From positions 310,001 to 374,000 of the forward strand of contig JARGSG010000036.1 of assembly GCA_030374805.1 (NCBI GenBank): a DNA stretch of 64,000 nucleotides, given 5' to 3'. This stretch comes from Gracilaria gracilis (lineage: Eukaryota; Rhodophyta; Florideophyceae; Gracilariales; Gracilariaceae). Below, piece after piece: positions 52,004-63,746 of this stretch (position 1 is the first letter of the stretch; each line of letters starts with the position of its first letter). Made by a program: the position numbers and the translations under genes. The notes under the pieces were generated by a model. That model saw only the letters and a program-made list of their open reading frames with translations, did not search any database and was not told where the DNA came from.

Positions 52004-52660
52004 TACATATGGACAAGCATGGCTACTGTAGATGTGTCTAAAAGTGGCCCCATCATCACCTGCTCATTTCTCATTGGACAGCCCTGTACGAGGGTGCTGC
52101 ATTCGTCCGAGCTCAATTCCAACGTCCCCCAATGTCTGAATCAAAATTTTCGTCCGATCTTTCCATTCTTGGCTTTACCAAACTCGACCAAAAACAGGAG
52201 CAGATTACTGCCTTTCTAGCAAGCGCTGGTTCACTGCCCCACACCACCCACGCTACCCAAATATCCGTAGGCAGACAGCCAAAAACAGAAAACATACGGC
52301 TTGGACCTTGTTCATGCTATAATGACTACCTTTCCCCCTCTCCTACGTATAAAGCTTCCAAATTTTTTATTGTGTTTCGTATTCTCATATCACTGTATTA
52401 AAAGATAAATGACAACTTGGTTGCCCACCAACTGGGGTTCAAGCAACAGCAATATGCGTTCGGGCGTCTAGGTCACACTAATCATCAAAAATTACTCTCT
52501 GCTTTTTTGTAGACTTAATAGCAATCTATCTTACTACTAAATGGATGATATGTGTAGAATGACACCGGAAATTCAGCGGCGGAAGCCAGGAAGCCAGGCT
52601 CTGAAAGCTTTGATTCATTAGAGCTCAAGCGATCTGCGTACAAAGCGAGAAAATAGAGCT
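52004..52660. other. No gene seen (inside candidate Harbinger 2)
   Basis: This 657-bp stretch has two short plus-strand frames (52,019-52,219 and 52,132-52,401) without motifs. If Harbinger 2 is real, this is where its transposase would have been expected to end; none remains. Confidence 0.45.
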
Positions 52661-53656
52661 TTAGTGGCTTGTCTTTGTGACCGGAGGGGTATCACCCATG
52701 TGGTTGAGGGCCTCGCCCGCAGTATCATCGCCATCGACAGACACTCTACCCGAATCGACACCAATTTCTTGTCCTTTGTTTGAATCTAATTCCGCGTTCC
52801 TTCCTGCTTCGTTGTTGAACGCTTGCGGCACAGAGCGTCCCATAGATTCTGCCTCCACAAATAGGGCATCCAAACGCTTATTCAACTCCTCAGAACCAGT
52901 ACTACTACGGCGAATTATCTTGAAGCGAAGCTCAACCAAAGCTGCAAACACACGGTCTTGTGTGCTCTTCTTGGTAGCAGCCGCCACTCCGTCAATAGAT
53001 TTCGCTACTTTGTGTCGCCCAGCTTCCGTGTCAGCTTCTCTCTTTGCTGTCTTGGTTCCGGTCGGACGGGAGGAAGAAAGCGCATCCATGCCGGTATTTC
53101 CGGCCCGCTTCGGCATGTACGGTCGGCGACCAGACTTGAAACTAGATTTTTTTGTTCCGGTTTGACCATCAATGGACTTCGACTCCATGGGCCCCAGTGT
53201 TTCTGTCGGACGGTACCCTGGGGACGTATTTGCTGAACCACCACCGGTACAGGTCGAAAAATTTGGGAGCTGCGCGAGTAGTCTCGCCGCTTCAACTGAC
53301 TTAAAAACAGGGGCAAGCCGTGTCTTTCCTTCTTTTTAGACTTTGTTTCGCTCCCGATACAGTTTCATGATATTCAAAACTGTATCATCTTCTGTTTCTC
53401 CTGATAATATATTCGCACGAAAAAGTTTGTTAGCTACCAAATACTTCTGAGTAGTGCTTTGTGGTATCGTCCACCGACATTTGAGGCTGTTTGCAGAGCG
53501 AGGGACTGCAATGCTGCCGTTGGTTTTGTATTTGTTGGCCACATCCGACCAAAATGCCTTTGCATTGTGATCTGTGAATGACTGGGAACTAGAGATCTAA
53601 GCTCGGGCGAGAGCAAGATCCTCGTCCGTGGTGAAATTGTTTCCCCTGATTGACAT
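52661..53656 (-). pseudogene. Harbinger-type ORF1 (Myb/SANT, NAM-associated-like), two in-frame stops
   Basis: One phase is open for ~331 codons from ATG 53,656 (MSIRGNNFTTDEDLALARA) to 52,661, broken by a TAG near 53,600, where the family has Trp, and a TAA at 53,336-53,338. The N-terminal half follows the NAM-associated trihelix pattern: DEDLALARA, then AFWSDVANKYKTNGSI, ANSLKCRWT, LSGETEDDTVLNIMKLY. The C-terminal half has the RPTGTKTAKRE block found before a Lys/Glu helix in these proteins. Such ORF1 proteins accompany PIF/Harbinger transposases and bind element ends; no transposase is adjacent. The pattern is also seen in host NAM-like genes, so a captured host gene cannot be excluded. 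Confidence 0.6.
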
Positions 53657-54037
53657 GAATGTACTGTAATGAAACAGGAAAACGCAGTACAATACTGTTG
53701 AGAGCTTGGTGGAAGATGGATTCCGAGAATGTGGAGTGGCGTTGATGAGAATTATTGGAAGGTGATCCCGACATTCTCTGTTTTGCAGAAGACTTCAATG
53801 TTTTATTTGGGGGGAAGGCTTCCGTTTCGTGCCAGATGGGAGGATCTGATTGGATGAGAAAAGTAGCATGCTCTGTCAAAGCTTTATGTTCATCTTCATT
53901 TTCTGATGAATTTGCAGATATATATAGTAGTTTGACCACAATACATGGAGATAAGGCGTACAGTAGATTTGCTGGCCTCTTAATCTAGATGCTAGAACAG
54001 AGGAAAATAGTGATTTAGTAACACAGTATACATGCTC
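53657..54037. other. Right subterminal region of candidate Harbinger 2
   Basis: 381 bp without a convincing gene. It ends in CATGCTC, the candidate inverted end, and TAA. Confidence 0.4.
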
Positions 54038-54099
54038 TAAGGGCCCGCTCCAGAAACCGGATTAAATCCAAGGCCTTACCTCTTGAGGCGGCCCCGTCG

Positions 54100-57000
54100 T
54101 CGGTTTCATTACTACTGCAAGTGTACACTCGTCGGAAGGTTGACAACCTGCACTTGGCCTACAATGAATTTGGTTTAGTCCCGACAACGGAGTTGCCGTC
54201 GACCATGGAGCCCTTGTTGCAAGAGAATGACCAACTTCTCTATGCAAATCCTCCCTGAGTTCGTGATCCGCAAGTCTCGTCCGCTGGAAATCGTTAACAG
54301 AGACCTAGATGGGTGAACCCGCATGCGGTGAAGTTTCAGAAAACCCGGAATGCCGAGGTACCCCAGAAACTGATCTGTTATCTTTGCTACAACCACGAAC
54401 ATACGTCTCCGAATTGTGTCCTCACGATGAGAGAGATGCCCAACGTTGTGGAGAATTATGAAGCATTCACTCCAGAAGAGCGCCAGTGCCCGTCCCCGCG
54501 TATTTCCGTGCTAAGACTCAGTTCCCTCGCAGGCTTACACCGATTCAGATTGCTGAGAGGCGTCACTCTGGTTCTTCCCAGGTGAATGCTTCCACCGTCG
54601 CACCGGTGTCTGCCACCGTTGCTGCGGACCGTTCCGCTGCTTTTTCACTGGTTACTACCCAAATAACTGGGGCGCAGAACGGTATTTCTGTTAGAACGGA
54701 TACCACTCAGCTAAACTGAATGAGGGAGTCTCCATTGGAGAAGCGCCCGAGTTGAGGCCAAAGATGATCGAGGCGTCACTGCCTCGCTCTTCGTTCAATA
54801 TTCTATCAAAAAACAAGGCCAACAAAGACGTTGACTCAACCACCCTTGGTGTGTTACGTCGCCCGTGGAGACGGTACCGGAACAAACGGATCCCAGACCG
54901 AGACATGTCATGCCAACCAGTGGTTATGGCCAAGCGAAACTACAAAGTTTTTGCAGATCTTGGCCTCTCCACCCAGTATATGGTGGGTCATCTTTTATTC
55001 TGAACACAGGGGCAGGTCCCAACTTCATGGTTGAATCAATGTCACCACGAAGGTACGTTTGACTGTGTTTCAAGGCCCGTCATGGACATTTCAGATGCTA
55101 ACAAGAACCCGTTAAGAACGACCGGTATGGTTTTTTCGTTATACGGATTAGTCTTTTCGTTGTACAGCTCAAATTTGTTGTCTGTAAGACGCTACCTGCA
55201 CCTATCATTTTAAGATGTGATTTCTGCGACTGCTTTGTCAAAGCGAATCGACCGCGGAAACGCGAGGTTGAGATGGAAGATGGTTCGGTTGTGCCGATTG
55301 TACGTCACTCTCTCATGCGTGCCTCAGCGAATCTGGTACCACTCCCTGCCTTTTTACAGGACTCATGCCCACAAATAAATCACCGAAACTTCGGCTTGCA
55401 CGACCAGTCTCCATCCTACGTGAGTCCAAGGCATGGGGGAACGCTACAGCTGCTCCTCGTGGATTGCAAGTTGTCCAACCACTCGCCTCATTAAATGAGA
55501 ACCACCAAATCGCTTTAGCGAATGGAGTTGTTCATATTGCTAGCGAATACCCCTTTCAGGTATTGATTGCCACCTTTGGAACGAAGCCTCAATACCTTGT
55601 GTGAAACCAAGTCATTTGCACTGTACATCCGCATCCAACGGCATTAATCGCCACCAAGGTGTTAGCCGCCGAAGGTCTTTGGATTATCGAGCCATGAAGT
55701 GAGGCTTCACACCCTAAGAAGAAGGATAACGGTACAATTCCGCGCCGAGAACGTGGCAATACGAAAGATTCGGAAGTGAAGGCCGTGCCAACGAGCTACG
55801 ATAGGCTCAACCCTGTGAAGGAATTAGAAGAGTGGGACCTCGGACACGTTCCGGAGTCACACCGCCAGAAGTTGCGAGACATGTTGCGTGAGTTCAGAGA
55901 TATGTGGGATGGGTCTCTTGGAGAGGTTTTCACTCCGCAACACCGGATTGATCTGGTACCCGATTCGAAACTGGTTGCTCAGCACCCCTATAGGGCTGGC
56001 CCAAAGGCACGGGAAAAAAATCAGTTTCAAGTGGACAAAATGCTTCGCGCAGGAGTGATTGAACCGGCTCAGTCACCGTGGAAATCCCCAGTTGTACTGG
56101 CTGCGATACCCGATGGGTCCTGACTTTTTCGCATTGACCATAAACCTCTTAATAAAGTCACCGTGAAGGACTTGTACCCCATATCTAGTATGGACGAGTA
56201 AATCGATTCAATTGGTGAAGCAACCGTGTTCTCCAGGTTGAATGCAAACTATGGATACTGAAAAATACGTGTTCGAAGGGAAGAACGAGGAAAGACAGCC
56301 TTCGTATGCCACTCAGAACTGAACCGCTTTAAGCGTATGCACTTAGTCTTGAAGAATACACCCACTACCTTTCAACTTGCTTTGCATATCATCCGTGCTG
56401 GTTTTATATGGCGGAGCTGTCTCGTCTATCTCGAAGATATTATACTATTCTCAAACAATTTGGACAATCACCTCGAGCGCGTTCGGGAGATCATAACCAC
56501 GCTTCGTGATGCAGGAGGAATCCTCAAGTTCAGGAAGTGCAAATTCTTCACCGAATCAGTTAAGTACCTCGGGCATATCATACGTCCAGGGCAGTTACTA
56601 ATCGAGCAGGCACGAGCAAAGTCACTCAAGGAGGCAAAGCACCCCACAACTCAGACCGGGCTACGTTCTTTCTTGGGCTTGTGCAACGTCGACCGACGGT
56701 TCATTCCTGGCTTCGCAAAGATCGCGGGACCCCTCGACGAACTTTCTCGGAAAGGAAAGCCACCGAAACTGGACCCCCTTATACCCGAGCAAGCGGAAGC
56801 CGTCGACTCTCTCAATGAAGCAGTAACCTCAGCACTGCTCTTATCGTTGCCAAAAACGGACTACGTTTTACCTTAGATACGGACTCCAGTGCCTACCAAA
56901 ATCGGGTTTGCTTTGTTTCAAACAACACCCGATGGGGAACAAAAACCAATTGGTTATTGGTTCAGAACACTCAACGTTTATAAAAAAACTGTTCTGTATC

Positions 57001-57878
57001 AGAGAAGGATTCTCGCCATGGTTTGGGCTCTTCAGACACTACGTCCATATCTAATTGGTACCTACTCCACCGTCAACACGGATCACTCCGCGTTACGTTG
57101 GCTCATGTCAATCACGGAACGATCCGGTCACCTGATGCGTGGGCGTCTCCGGCTGACCAAGTTCGATTACGAAGTCACCTATAAGAAGTAAAGTCTTAAC
57201 ACCCAAACGGACGCCCTCTCACGTTTAGGAACGTAAAGCAAAGGCCTCCCCGTCAACGATGATGAAGATATACCGTGCTTTCTTCTCGAGGGGGATGACG
57301 TGGGCTACGACCTGATATCATATTAAATCTGTGATGATATCCTCTTTGCTAACGGTAACGATCTGGATCCCGTTCCATTCGTCCCAATCACCCCCAAAGA
57401 GGTAATTCGTGAGCAATTTGGTTACCCGTTTTGTGCGAAGATACGCGCCCAATTGAATGGTGATGCAAAAATTCATTTCGGAGTCAGAACTCATGGTAAC
57501 TTGGTTAGGACTGTTAAGTGTTCCCCACAAATTGTGGTTCCCCACTCGGTACAGTCGAGAGAGCCGCATCCTTTGCACTTCTAGAAAGTAGCTTCTCTTC
57601 CTGGAGCTAGGAAATTGTACATGACACTGCTTTGGGACTTCTACTGGCCCGCATGGACCGTGGATTGCTATTCCAACGTCAGGAAATGTACGCACTGTGA
57701 ACGAGTTAAACTCCGCCGCCATGCGAAGAAATTAAAATTGTTCCCGGCACGGGCCCTTCTTGAATTTGTTTCCATCGATATACTCGGAGAATTCGTCCGG
57801 GCTTCGCATGGAAACATGTATCTGCTCGTCATTACGGATATGTTTTCTAAACTCGTCCGTACTGTACCGATGAAATAG
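54100..57878 (+). pseudogene. Degraded Ty3/gypsy gag-pol remnant
   Basis: Scattered fragments align in order with the chromovirus at 26-38 kb but are clearly diverged. They are: an intact CCHC knuckle CYLCYNHEHTSPNC (~54,380) with EAFTPEE; YKVFADLGLSTQYMV and DGSVVPIV near the protease; PESHRQKLRDMLREF and YRAGPKAREK leading into reverse transcriptase; CLVYLEDIILFS at the YLDD site (Asp to Glu at the first position); LGHIIRPGQL; RNase H NTDHSALRWLM; and integrase YWPAWTVDC and FVSIDILGEF, where it ends abruptly at ~57,878. Many stops and frameshifts separate the pieces. No LTRs, primer site or chromodomain were found. The left limit is approximate. Confidence 0.85.
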
Positions 57879-58062
57879 ATTAACGCACGAACAGTGTGTG
57901 GGAGACGAAAGTGACGGCGGTCGTGGAGAAAGCGGAGGTAGAAGTAAAAAAGATGAAGGCAATGAGGAGAAATTAACCGTATTGCCACGGTCTGCACTCG
58001 TTCGGAGGGCTACCTCGATGAAGGGAGAGTTGGGAAATATGGATTAAGATTCCTGTACATTG
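57879..58062. other. Junction between gypsy remnant and Plavaka-like element
   Basis: Sequence identity with integrase stops at ~57,878. What follows is purine-rich and leads into the companion ORF. This is probably near the outer end of the left transposon copy, but no TIR was identified. Confidence 0.35.
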
Positions 58063-59298
58063 ATGGGGAGTTTGAAGCTGACGCAGAAAGAGTTGGGATG
58101 GCTGAAGGAGGAAAAAAAACGGCAAAATGTGTTGTTCGAAAGTCCTCGGGAGGCAGGGAATGGAAGGAAGCGAGGTGGTGCAAGAAAGAGGATGAGAGGG
58201 CGCCGAAAGTATGATATTGGACTGGAAGAATGTTCTTATTGGTTCGCAAGGGCTGTATATGATAGGATTCAGTATGCAAAGTTGAAGGCGTCTGAACTTT
58301 GTTTTGACACAGAAAACGTTGGTAGAAGCTGGAAGAACAGGAGTGAGATGGGGGGAGAAAGTAGAGAGGGGAGCACGTTTGTAGTTGGGGAGAAGAAGAT
58401 GGTGCCTAGGTGCTAAATTAAGGTTACATATGAGATGAGGGCGTACACAACATTGAAAGAGGGTGGAAGTGATGTGTTGTTGAAGTATGTGGTCTAGACA
58501 GAAATAATGGGAGAGACGTGGAAGACGATAAGGGACGCGGGGAGAAAACAAGAGTGCGTGGAGAATGTAAGGGCGGAGAAGTGTCTGAAGCAGTAGATGA
58601 AGCAGACGATAAGCGATGTGATTGGGGTGCGAAAGCGGGCTGCTCGGGACAGATTATTCTCTTTACTAGGATATGATTTGATTGCGAAGCGGGCGAAGCC
58701 TAGCGAGGGGACGGAACTTGGTGCGGAGTTGAAGAAGCAGATTGACGAGGCTCGCGAGAAGCTTATGAGAAGTGAAGAAAATGAGATGAACCAGTTGTGT
58801 GCGTGGAGAATGAGCCGTTTCGAAGATCTTGCGTACTCTGGGTCAACTGTGCATGCTTCACAGTGGACCTGTGATGATGAAGACAAGTATTTCAAGAATA
58901 GAATGGCGGTGGCAGTGTTGGAGGAGTACATGGGATATGCAGTGGAGACCAAATGTAATGGGGAAAAGCATTACGTGGATGGGACGGTGATGCACCTTGC
59001 CAGACTTGATGCCTGGATGTGGTGTGTGTTGAAGAAGAGAAACGAGGGTGTGGAACGTGGAGGACAAAGGCAGCTCTTGTTTTCTACATTGTATGGGAGG
59101 TATCTGCCAAGGGCAGTGGAGGGTATATTGAAGGTGGCAGGGAAATTTGCGAGGGACGAGCATGGCGAAGAGTTTGAGAACAATGGGTTCTTAGAGGGGG
59201 ATCCGAGGTGTGTGTCCAGGAATTCGGAAAGAACTGCAATGGTTGGGCTGTGGATTTCATCTACGGAGAATTTATATATAGCGGTGATGGATGAATAA
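58063..59298 (+). pseudogene. Unrecognised companion ORF of a large DNA transposon, left copy
   Basis: One phase runs for ~412 codons with three in-frame stops (58,414; ~58,495; 58,594). I do not recognise the protein. It has a Lys/Arg-rich N-terminal third (KKRQNVLFE; GARKRMRGRRKYD), a middle with RKRAARDRLFSLLGYDL and a charged helix, and a C-terminal third with LDAWMWCVLKKRNEG and FSTLYGRYLPRAVEGILKVAGKFARDEHG, ending AMVGLWISSTENLYIAV. It belongs to the transposon because a second, independent copy of its end (63,747-64,000, minus strand) again lies next to, and convergent with, the same transposase 3' end. A DNA-binding accessory or capsid-like role cannot be told apart. Confidence 0.5.
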
Positions 59299-59586
59299 TT
59301 ATGGCTTATTCTACGAGGAGACTTGAAGCGGTTCTTGATTGCTACATAGCAGCGTGCCGACCGGAGGAGCCCAGTTTCATTCGTTTGGTTGGGCACCGGG
59401 GAGACGGTAGGGATAAGGCAGAAGGAGAAGAGAGGTGACGGTAGGGTGATTGAAAGGGGGAGAAGTAGAGATAGCTATGGGATGATGACGAGGTGATATA
59501 TGTTCTTTATCCCGTACCTATCTCTACTATTTCCTGTGGGGAGAGGATGGTAGTGATTGGTTTATGAAAATCCCATGGAATGAGTG

Positions 59587-59865
59587 CTATGCGGGGGGTG
59601 GGAAGTAGGGCCTGAAGGTGGGGTCCCGGTAGAATCTGTTGAGGTAGAATCTGTGAAAACGCCTGTTGAGGCGGGAAGTGAAAGAGGATGCGGGGTAGTT
59701 CTAGCGGAGAACATGAACGGAGATAAGGATAGAAGAGAAAGGGATGATTCCAAACCATGGAGAAACGTTGTCGGAGGTGGAGTGGGTGGAGATGTGAACT
59801 GGATGAGCGATGTGGTTATGTTCGTCGTCTGTTGCCCATCGGAGGCACGTCGGTGTTATCGGAAT
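59587..59865 (-). pseudogene. C-terminal fragment of Plavaka-like transposase, left copy
   Basis: Read on the minus strand it encodes ATDDEHNH...ISTHSTSDNVSPWFGII and RRFHRFYLNRFYRDP, matching the end of the plus-strand transposase at 63,330-63,588. One in-frame stop is present. The rest of the gene is missing: at 59,866 the match ends in a different repeat. Confidence 0.7.
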
Positions 59866-60044
59866 GCTAGTTTGGCTTTCAAAAATGCCTGAATTAAAAC
59901 GAACAAAAAACCGGTGAATTTATCCAAATTTGGAAGTGCTAATTTCCGAAAATATTTCCACCTTTTCACTTGTGCTAGTTCTTCTCGAAAGAATTATTCC
60001 AAATTGTTTCCATCTTTGCTAGTTTGGATGGAAAGGAAACTAGC
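59866..60044. repeat. Candidate MITE, 179 bp
   Basis: The interval starts GCTAGTTTGG and ends GGAAACTAGC, an imperfect inverted repeat (GCTAGTTT perfect over 8 bp), is AT-rich, and interrupts the transposase fragment precisely. A second GCTAGTTTGG lies inside at 60,018. No target duplication was recognised. Confidence 0.35.
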
Positions 60045-60392
60045 GTACTTATTTAGTTTATGGTAGTTTCGTAGCACAATGTAAGTGTGTTAGTGTCACC
60101 TACGTTCATGTATATGGCGGCGAATAGCGAGATAGACACTTAGATAGAAACTTAAATAGCTGTTTATCGAATAGGAATAGGAGTATACATATAGATCGAA
60201 TACCTTTTCAGTTTGTGGAGATCGGTTCAGTAGTCAACACCTTTCAAATCAGGCATTCGTATACTAAACATATGAAACGCCTTCGAATCAGGTGCAATCA
60301 TCCCCACCACTCTGTCTCACCGTCCGTGGGCCATATTACGCTCCCCGCTACGTACCCTCAATCCTCTCCAACACCCCTCCAACCTTCCCGCC
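60045..60392. other. Spacer before the Plavaka-like transposase
   Basis: AT-rich sequence with TATA-like strings (for example ATATAT near 60,190) leads to the ATG at 60,393. No gene seen. Confidence 0.4.
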
Positions 60393-63300
60393 ATGCCCAA
60401 CTGCTGCTTTGAAGGCTACTCCTTCTTCGCCCGCACCATCCTCGCCACCGAAAGGCACCAGAGGTGATGCCCCAATCGCTTCAACCCAAACAAGCGTTTC
60501 CTCTCCCCAGGCGGAGGCCTCCCCCACTTCCCCCCACGCATCAAGCGTCACAAGTCTACCCCCCACCTCCATACACTGCCCCCTCCCACAAACCGCCCTT
60601 CCGACAACGTCCTTATCGCAGACGACGACTCCTACCACCACCAGCAACTTTCCCTCTCCCTCCACACCCAGGGCGCCTACCACATCGCCACCACCCCCAT
60701 CTGCTCCATCCCGCCCTCCCCTCCTCCCCCTCCTCCCCCTTTCTTCCCCCTCCTCAACAACCCCCGCCTCGAACGCATGGTCCTCTACATCTCTTCCATC
60801 GCCTCCTCCCTCGGCCACCGAAAGGCTGACGAACTCATCTCCCTCCTCCACGACCCCGGCTTCTCCAAATCTGCCTTCCACAACGCCATCTCCTCCGCCT
60901 CCCAGTGTCTCAAACTTCAAACAGACCTCTTCCAACACCGAGTCAACAACATCGGCTTCGCTCCCACCACCCTCTCCGACCCACAGCAGCTCTTCTCCAC
61001 CACTATCTTCCGAAAGGACCCCATCCAGGTCCTCAAACAACAACTCGCCCTCACACACTTCTACAACACCTTCTTCCATCCCGTCTCCAACACAACCCCT
61101 TCCGGCTCTCTCGCTTTCGCCCATCTTATGGCCTCCACCCTCGGAGGAGAAGCAGTCTGCGTCAAAGCCGCAATCATGCACTCCTCCAACGACTCCTGCA
61201 TCTGGCACACCCCCGACTCCACCGGTATCGACTCCTTCATCGGCTTGGTCGAAATCTACTTCGACAAGTTCTCCAACTCCCTCAAATCCTCTTTCATCAC
61301 CTCCTGCCCCCTTCACATCACCCTTCTCAACTTCTCCGATGTCTTCCGTCGCAAGTGCATCACCGAACACCTTACCCTTCTCGCATACTTGCCAACCTCC
61401 TTCCTCCCAACCAATCCCTCCCAAAACTTCATCCCTCAAACCTCCTCTCACATCCCCCGCCACACCAAAAAAGAACTCATTCAGCTCGCCATCTCCAACC
61501 TCCTCGGCCCTTTCCGCTCCTCCGGTCTCAACGGCTTCGCTTCCGTAACGCCCATGGCGTTCTCCGCCACTGCCCCCAATCATCGCCAGCTACTGCACCG
61601 ACATCCCCGAAGCAAAGACATTCTCGCTATCTTCCACGGAACCCGCCCCCAACACCCTTGTCAACGATTTACCGTCTCCTTCAGAGACCTCCTCCTACAC
61701 ATTCAATCCGCTTCCCCCCGAACTCAGCACCAGACCCTCGCCGCACGCAAATCACACTCCACTCTCCTCCAACAATCACAAGACGCTCTCCTCGCTCGTA
61801 AGCCCAGAATCTCCCGCAACACAAAGGAAAAAGCCCTTGAAGCCCTCCACCCCCTCTCCCTCGCAAAGTAGTCCTTCCTCTTCGAATCATACCCTCTTCT
61901 CAACATCAACTCACTCCTCTCTCCTTACAACATCTTCCCCTTCGAACCACTCCACAACTTCCACCTCGGCGTCTCCAAGCTCATCAAGCTCGCCACCATC
62001 GAGAAACTCCACTCAGAAACACTTTTCACTACCCCACGTTCCTCCAAGTCCCGTCGCCCCTTCAACTCCGTCCGCACTTCCATCCTCAAACATTCAAACA
62101 TCATCCTCTCCGCCATCGAAAAGCACTCCCCCGCAAACGGACTCCACATAGACTTCTCCACTTCCGACAACGATCAAACTCTCAACGGTTTCTTCACTGC
62201 CGACGGCTTGCGTGGTATGCTCGAAGCAAAAGACTACCGCGCACTCGACATGGTCTTCCACTTCATCGTTGCCTTCTTCGACCGATGCTGTGACGAAGTC
62301 GATTCAGCTCTCATCACTTCCGTCTTCTCCAAGTACTCAGGCCTCTTCCTTGCCTCCATGCGATACAAATACTTCACGGAATGGACCGACGACCGCCTCA
62401 CCGACCTCCACAACCAAATCCGCTCCTTCAAGCGCACAGCCGTACTCGTGCCCGGCCTCCACCAAACTTCCAGCCTCGGAATCCTCAAGTTCCACCTCCT
62501 CGACCACATTGTCGAGGACATTCGCCGCTTCGGAGGCCTCCAATTCAATGATGCCGGCATATTCGAGCACGCCCACACCCTCTTCAAGTCCCACTACTCC
62601 AAAACCTCAAAGCGCAGGTCCACCGCACATCAAAAAACCATTCGTGCCATCCACCGCTCTAACGCCATCAAGGACTGGAACCCCGTCTCCACAAACCTTT
62701 CTATAACCTCCTCCTCCCCTGGCCTCGCTTCCCCCCTCCAATCCCGAGAACCCGGTTTCGTCCGTGAGGGCAAACACATCTCCTTTGCTGACCTAATCAC
62801 TGCCCACAAATTCATTCGCTCCACTCCTCACCTTTTTCACAAATCTGTTCAAGACCTCTTCCCCCCGCTACCGTATCCATTCTTGCACAATTCGGAAGAG
62901 ACGCCTTCTCATCCTTTATCACCCTCTCTCTCGAAGTCCTACAACTAACTGACAACTCCCCCGCCCTCCGTCAGGCTCGACTCACCATATTCAACTCCGC
63001 TTACGTCGTCGGCGGTTACATCCCAACACTCGATAACTACATCACAGAACGAAACGAGTTCACCCTCCAGGATCCTCCTGTCGCTATCATTCAACGAATT
63101 TTTGCCACCTCCTCCTTCGGTCCATCCAAGTTCCCAAAGTTCTCCCACGTTCTCGTCGCCGGCTCCACCTCCCCCCCTCCACATCTATCGTCTGGGTCTG
63201 CAAACTCATCTCCCTTCTTCGTTTCGTCCTTCCTTCTTCAACTTCTTTTCCCAAGGAGTTCGTCTTCGCCCAGTTCATGGAACTCGTCCCACGCAGCGAC

Positions 63301-63588
63301 GACATCCATCTCACCCTCAACTGCGTTTGCCTCCGATTGGCAACAGACGACGAACATAACCACACCATCCACCCAGTTCCCATCTCTACCCACTCTACTT
63401 CCGATAACGTTTCCCCTTGGTATGGACTCATCCGCTCTTCCTCCATCCGTGGCTCCGTTCATGTTCTCCGCCAAAACTACCGCGCTCCTCCCTTTACTTC
63501 TCGTCTACACTGGCGCTTTCACCGATTCTATCTCAATCGGTTCTATCGAGACCCCACCGCCAAGCCTTATTTACCATGCAAGACGTAG
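60393..63588 (+). pseudogene. Large DNA-transposon transposase (Plavaka/KDZ/CACTA-like), broken
   Basis: One phase runs from ATG 60,393 (MPNCCFEGYSFFARTILATE) to ~62,860 with a TGA (60,465) and a TAG (61,869). It then continues after frameshifts near 62,862 (a C run) and near 63,175 to a stop at 63,588, ~1,065 codons in all. Other frames across it look long only because of C-rich codons. The N-terminus is Pro-rich. Later blocks are FHPVSNTTPSGSLAFAHLMA, FPFEPLHNFHLGVSKLIKLA, and LGILKFHLLDHIVEDIRRFGG followed by FEHAHTLFKSHYSKTSKRR. The K-F/L-H-L-L-x-H...IRRFG block followed by E-H...Y...TSKR resembles Plavaka/KDZ transposases. The catalytic acids were not assigned, so the family is tentative, but a transposase is likely because a second partial copy lies inverted beside it. 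Confidence 0.55.
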
Positions 63589-63746
63589 CCTCTATTCCCT
63601 GTTAGCTTCAGCTTCATAAAAAGTTAAACCCGCTTCGTTTCAATTGGAAGGAGTGAAGATACGCATGACATGAGAAAGAAGAAGCATCTCTTCCCCATCC
63701 CACACATACCTCCACCCCTTCCCCCCCACTGCATTTCACCCTACCC
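63589..63746. other. Short spacer between convergent transposon ORFs
   Basis: 158 bp with a C-rich stretch near 63,715-63,735; no feature seen. Confidence 0.4.

Larger units (their letters stand above)
40504..54037. mobile_element. Candidate Harbinger-type element 2, containing four nested elements
   Basis: The sequence right after the TTA at 40,501-40,503 starts GAGCATGTCTAAC, and the reverse complement of 54,025-54,037 is GAGCATGTATACT, followed by TAA at 54,038-54,040. Both resemble the Harbinger 1 end GAGCATG. The interval holds pogo 1, Tc1 and pogo 2 with copia; subtracting them leaves ~2.1 kb, with a Harbinger-type ORF1 next to the right end. No transposase is left. The TTA/TAA mismatch and short end match make this tentative. 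Confidence 0.42.

Noticed and set aside
60292..61583. 418-codon Pro/Ser frame and 411-codon Gly/Glu frame on the opposite strand
   Set aside because: Both arise from C-rich third positions of the transposase frame at 60,393; only that frame matches the second copy and has folded-looking blocks.
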